A stretch of DNA of 8,051 bases from Porticoccaceae bacterium (GTDB lineage: Bacteria; Pseudomonadota; Gammaproteobacteria; Pseudomonadales; Porticoccaceae), in the NCBI GenBank assembly GCA_019090225.1, contig JAHRWI010000200.1, positions 1-8,051 on the forward strand, given 5' to 3'. Of this stretch, positions 6,152-8,051 are shown piece by piece. A model generated the notes under the pieces. That model was not told where the DNA came from. It saw only the letters and a program-made list of their open reading frames with translations, and searched no databases. Positions within the stretch are counted from its first letter, which is position 1, and every line of letters starts with the position of its first letter. A program made the position numbers and the translations under genes.

Positions 6152-6228
6152 TCAACGCTAGTGAGTGCCAGTGAGCAATGTATGTTCGCAAGCCTATACC
6201 AACATTATTATGTGTTTTTATTGGAAAA

Positions 6229-6234
6229 AGAGGA
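6229..6234 (+). promoter_or_regulatory. Ribosome binding site that sets the porin start
   Basis: AGAGGA lies six bases before the ATG at 6241. It favours 6241 over the in-frame ATG at 6178, which has no such site and would put 21 extra residues before the signal peptide. Confidence 0.8.
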
Positions 6235-6240
6235 AAGTAT

Positions 6241-6987
6241 ATGAATATTATGAAGAGAAATGTTTTAGCAGCTTTGCTGGTGTCGTCGCCCTTAGTGGCA
6301 GCTGCCGTGGAAGTGAGTGGTAATGTTACCCTGGCGTCCGACTACCGGTTTCGTGGAATTTCCCAAACCGATACCCAGTTGGCAGTCCAGGGTGGTTTTG
6401 ATGTCGCTTTTGAAAACGGTGTTTATGTTGGCACGTGGGGATCGAATGTCGATTTTGCCAATAGCCTGGAGCTGGATTACTACGTCGGCTACGCTGGCGA
6501 TATCAGTGAAGATGTCAGTTTTGATGTGGGTTATATCTATTACGACTACCCGGGTACTGACAAAACAGCTCGCGCCTTTAATTCCAGCGCGGAAGATGAT
6601 TATGAAGAAATTTATGCCAGTATTTCGATCCAGGACTTTACCCTGGGTGTAGCGTATTCAGATGATTATTACCTGGAGACCGGTGAGTTCTACTATGTAT
6701 ATGGCGATTATTCCTTCGCATTACCCTATGACATGTCTTTAGGTCTGCATTATGGCTATAACGATTTTGAGTTTAGCTCCGACGATTCAAGCGCTAAAGA
6801 TGCTGAGCAAGCATTTTTATCAGACGGTGAGGATAGCTATTCAGATTACTCGGTGACAGTGAGCAAAGCAGTTGCTGGTGTTGATCTCAGTCTAAGCTGG
6901 GTAGATACAGATTTAAGCGAATCAGAATGCTTTGGCACAAACTGGTGCGATAGCACAGTTGTGTTTGCGGTTAGTAAAAGCCTTTAA
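6241..6987 (+). CDS. TorF-family putative porin (outer-membrane beta-barrel)
   Basis: This 248-residue protein has a signal peptide (basic MNIMKRN, hydrophobic core 8-20, likely cleavage after A22) and then alternating beta-strand sequence rich in Tyr, Asp, Ser and Gly. VSGNVTLASDYRFRGISQT (25-43) and the following DYYVGYAGDISEDVSFDVGY region (79-98) are typical of the TIGR02001/Gcw_chp group annotated as TorF-family putative porins. Loops around 104-123 and 178-200 are strongly acidic. C230 and C236 could form a disulfide near the C-terminus. The barrel ends at a hydrophobic VVFAVSKSL. The substrate is unknown. In other proteobacteria I recall this family next to glnK-amtB; here neither is present and the gene stands alone before a strong terminator. 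The sigma-54 promoter and NtrC-like sites suggest induction on nitrogen limitation. Confidence 0.9.
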   Translation: MNIMKRNVLAALLVSSPLVAAAVEVSGNVTLASDYRFRGISQTDTQLAVQGGFDVAFENGVYVGTWGSNVDFANSLELDYYVGYAGDISEDVSFDVGYIYYDYPGTDKTARAFNSSAEDDYEEIYASISIQDFTLGVAYSDDYYLETGEFYYVYGDYSFALPYDMSLGLHYGYNDFEFSSDDSSAKDAEQAFLSDGEDSYSDYSVTVSKAVAGVDLSLSWVDTDLSESECFGTNWCDSTVVFAVSKSL

Positions 6988-7033
6988 TTCCTGATTATAG
7001 GCCCCTTTTAGGGCTTTACCCTCATTCTCATGG

Positions 7034-7066
7034 AAAAAAACGTCGGCCAGGTGCCGACGTTTTTTT
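7034..7066. terminator. Strong bidirectional rho-independent terminator
   Basis: A perfect 14-bp inverted repeat, AAAAAAACGTCGGC (7034-7047) and GCCGACGTTTTTTT (7053-7066), encloses the loop CAGGT. Both strands show a G/C stem followed by a T-run, so it can end transcripts from the porin-like gene (46 bases away) and from the convergent VWA gene (18 bases away). A smaller GCCC/GGGC hairpin (7001-7014) followed by TTT precedes it and may assist in the plus direction. Confidence 0.93.
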
Positions 7067-7084
7067 ATGGCTGTTTAAAACAGA

Positions 7085-8051
7085 TCAAACCGTCCCAGTT
7101 GCAGCCTTCAGCAAGTTATCTAACATTCTCTCCAGATGCTCCAGAGTGTTACAGGTACTGGCCAAGTGGCAATAGGGCCGATACTTGTACATCACCGAGT
7201 CGCCAGTTTTCCAGAAATTCTCCGGTTCCGGATTTAACCAGATCACTCGCTTGGCGCGCTGATGAAGTAGCTGCATGACTTCACTACGTGGCTCGAGGAA
7301 GTTATTGCGGGCATCGCCTAGTATCAACACCGTGGTTTTATTATCGATATCGTCCATGCATTGGTCTTCGAGATCGAGCAGGGTGGTGCCGTAGTCCGAG
7401 CCCCCCATGCCAAACTTATCCATAATGATGTCGATGGCTTGCTCGACCGGAAATTCGTCAAAAATATCGTTGACCTTAATCAGGTTGCCGGTGAACACAT
7501 AGGAGTCGATGCGGGTCATCACATCGTTAAGGCTATAGACAAACAGCAGCAAAAAGCGTGCGTAAGCCTGTACCGAGCCGCTGATATCACACATCACCAT
7601 TAAGCGGGGCTTGTCGACAAATTTGCTTTTCCAGAAAGTCTCAAATAACACGCCGTCATAAGCGGCGTTGCGGCGCAGGGTTTTGCGGAAGTCGAGCTGC
7701 CCACGGTTCTCACGTTTCTTCTTCTTCGAGTATTGTGTGCTCAGCCGCTTGGCCATTTTCAGCACCAGGTGGTGCATGATATGGAAATCCCGCTGCTCTA
7801 CATTTGATAGCTTGGCGCTTTGCAGGTGTTCTTCTCGAAGGTTTTTTGCCGCATTTTTGCCAAACATCGATAGTTGCTGTTCGACAAAGTCCTTTACCTG
7901 CTCAGCCAGATAATCCTTGGCATCGCGCAGGGCATCAGCTTCGGCGTTGCCCTCGGGGTCGCCGCGCTTGGCCGCTTCGGTGATTTGATTCTGTAAATCA
8001 CGCAAGCCCATCTTTTGCATGATTTGTTGGGCGTAAAGGCTTTTTTGGGTA
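7085..8051 (-). CDS. CoxE-like von Willebrand factor A (VWA) domain protein, N-terminus beyond window
   Basis: The frame is open to the right edge of the window, so the true start lies outside. The ATG at 8018-8020 is internal, since ten further in-frame codons (TQKSLYAQQI-like) precede it. Counting from that Met, residues 1-105 are charged and helical. The VWA domain follows with its metal-ion site: D145, S147 and S149 in CDISGS, T212 in GGSDYGTTL, and D236 in ILGDARNN. Proteins of this type commonly work with a MoxR-type AAA+ ATPase in assembling or maturing metal-containing enzymes, and the ATPase gene is usually just upstream, here outside the window. It ends 18 bases from the shared terminator. 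No signal peptide or membrane segment is seen in the visible part. Family confidence is high; the client enzyme is unknown. Confidence 0.9.
   Translation of the reverse strand, partial: TQKSLYAQQIMQKMGLRDLQNQITEAAKRGDPEGNAEADALRDAKDYLAEQVKDFVEQQLSMFGKNAAKNLREEHLQSAKLSNVEQRDFHIMHHLVLKMAKRLSTQYSKKKKRENRGQLDFRKTLRRNAAYDGVLFETFWKSKFVDKPRLMVMCDISGSVQAYARFLLLFVYSLNDVMTRIDSYVFTGNLIKVNDIFDEFPVEQAIDIIMDKFGMGGSDYGTTLLDLEDQCMDDIDNKTTVLILGDARNNFLEPRSEVMQLLHQRAKRVIWLNPEPENFWKTGDSVMYKYRPYCHLASTCNTLEHLERMLDNLLKAATGTV

Noticed and set aside
6178..6240. A 21-residue N-terminal extension of the porin-like protein from ATG 6178
   Set aside because: It has no ribosome binding site and would place residues ahead of a normal signal peptide. 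ATG 6241 with AGAGGA six bases upstream is the better start.
7361..7913. Plus-strand open frames across 7361-7913
   Set aside because: They are antisense to the VWA gene, whose MIDAS residues and family match make it the real coding strand.

Overview
The window looks like chromosomal DNA of a Gram-negative gammaproteobacterium, probably marine or environmental. A full-length YgiQ radical SAM protein very close to the E. coli protein, a TorF-family outer-membrane beta-barrel, and an NtrC/sigma-54 style promoter all point that way. The genus cannot be fixed from this sequence alone.

Left part (1-1122): an A/T-rich gene for a small membrane protein (90-650, DUF2269-like) sits apart in base composition from everything to its right. 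It is followed by 464 bases without an intact gene. This gap holds short repeats, a 10-bp inverted repeat with a 52-base interior, and a decayed Fic-family gene (793-1122). The decayed gene still reads in one frame through three in-frame stops, each explainable by one base change, and has lost most of its Fic core. Its last codons overlap the start of the next gene.

Middle part (1115-5515): a FetB/UPF0014 iron-export permease without a FetA ATPase beside it, a small DUF1145-like membrane protein with a minus-strand terminator-like hairpin over its stop codon, a PhyH-type Fe(II)/2-oxoglutarate dioxygenase, and ygiQ. All read rightward, mostly as separate units with 88-131 base gaps.

Right part (5573-8051): a small secreted protein of unknown function faces ygiQ and diverges from a TorF-family porin-like gene. 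The 344-base divergent region carries two tandem NtrC-like sites (6026-6061) and a near-consensus sigma-54 -24/-12 element (6136-6151), spaced much like E. coli glnAp2. The porin-like gene is therefore probably switched on under nitrogen limitation. It ends at a strong bidirectional terminator (7034-7066), which also serves a CoxE-like von Willebrand factor A protein entering from the right edge on the minus strand.

No RNA gene, CRISPR array, intact transposase or complete new multi-gene system was found. The strongest non-routine signals are the nitrogen-type promoter of the lone porin-like gene and the Fic gene remnant running into fetB.
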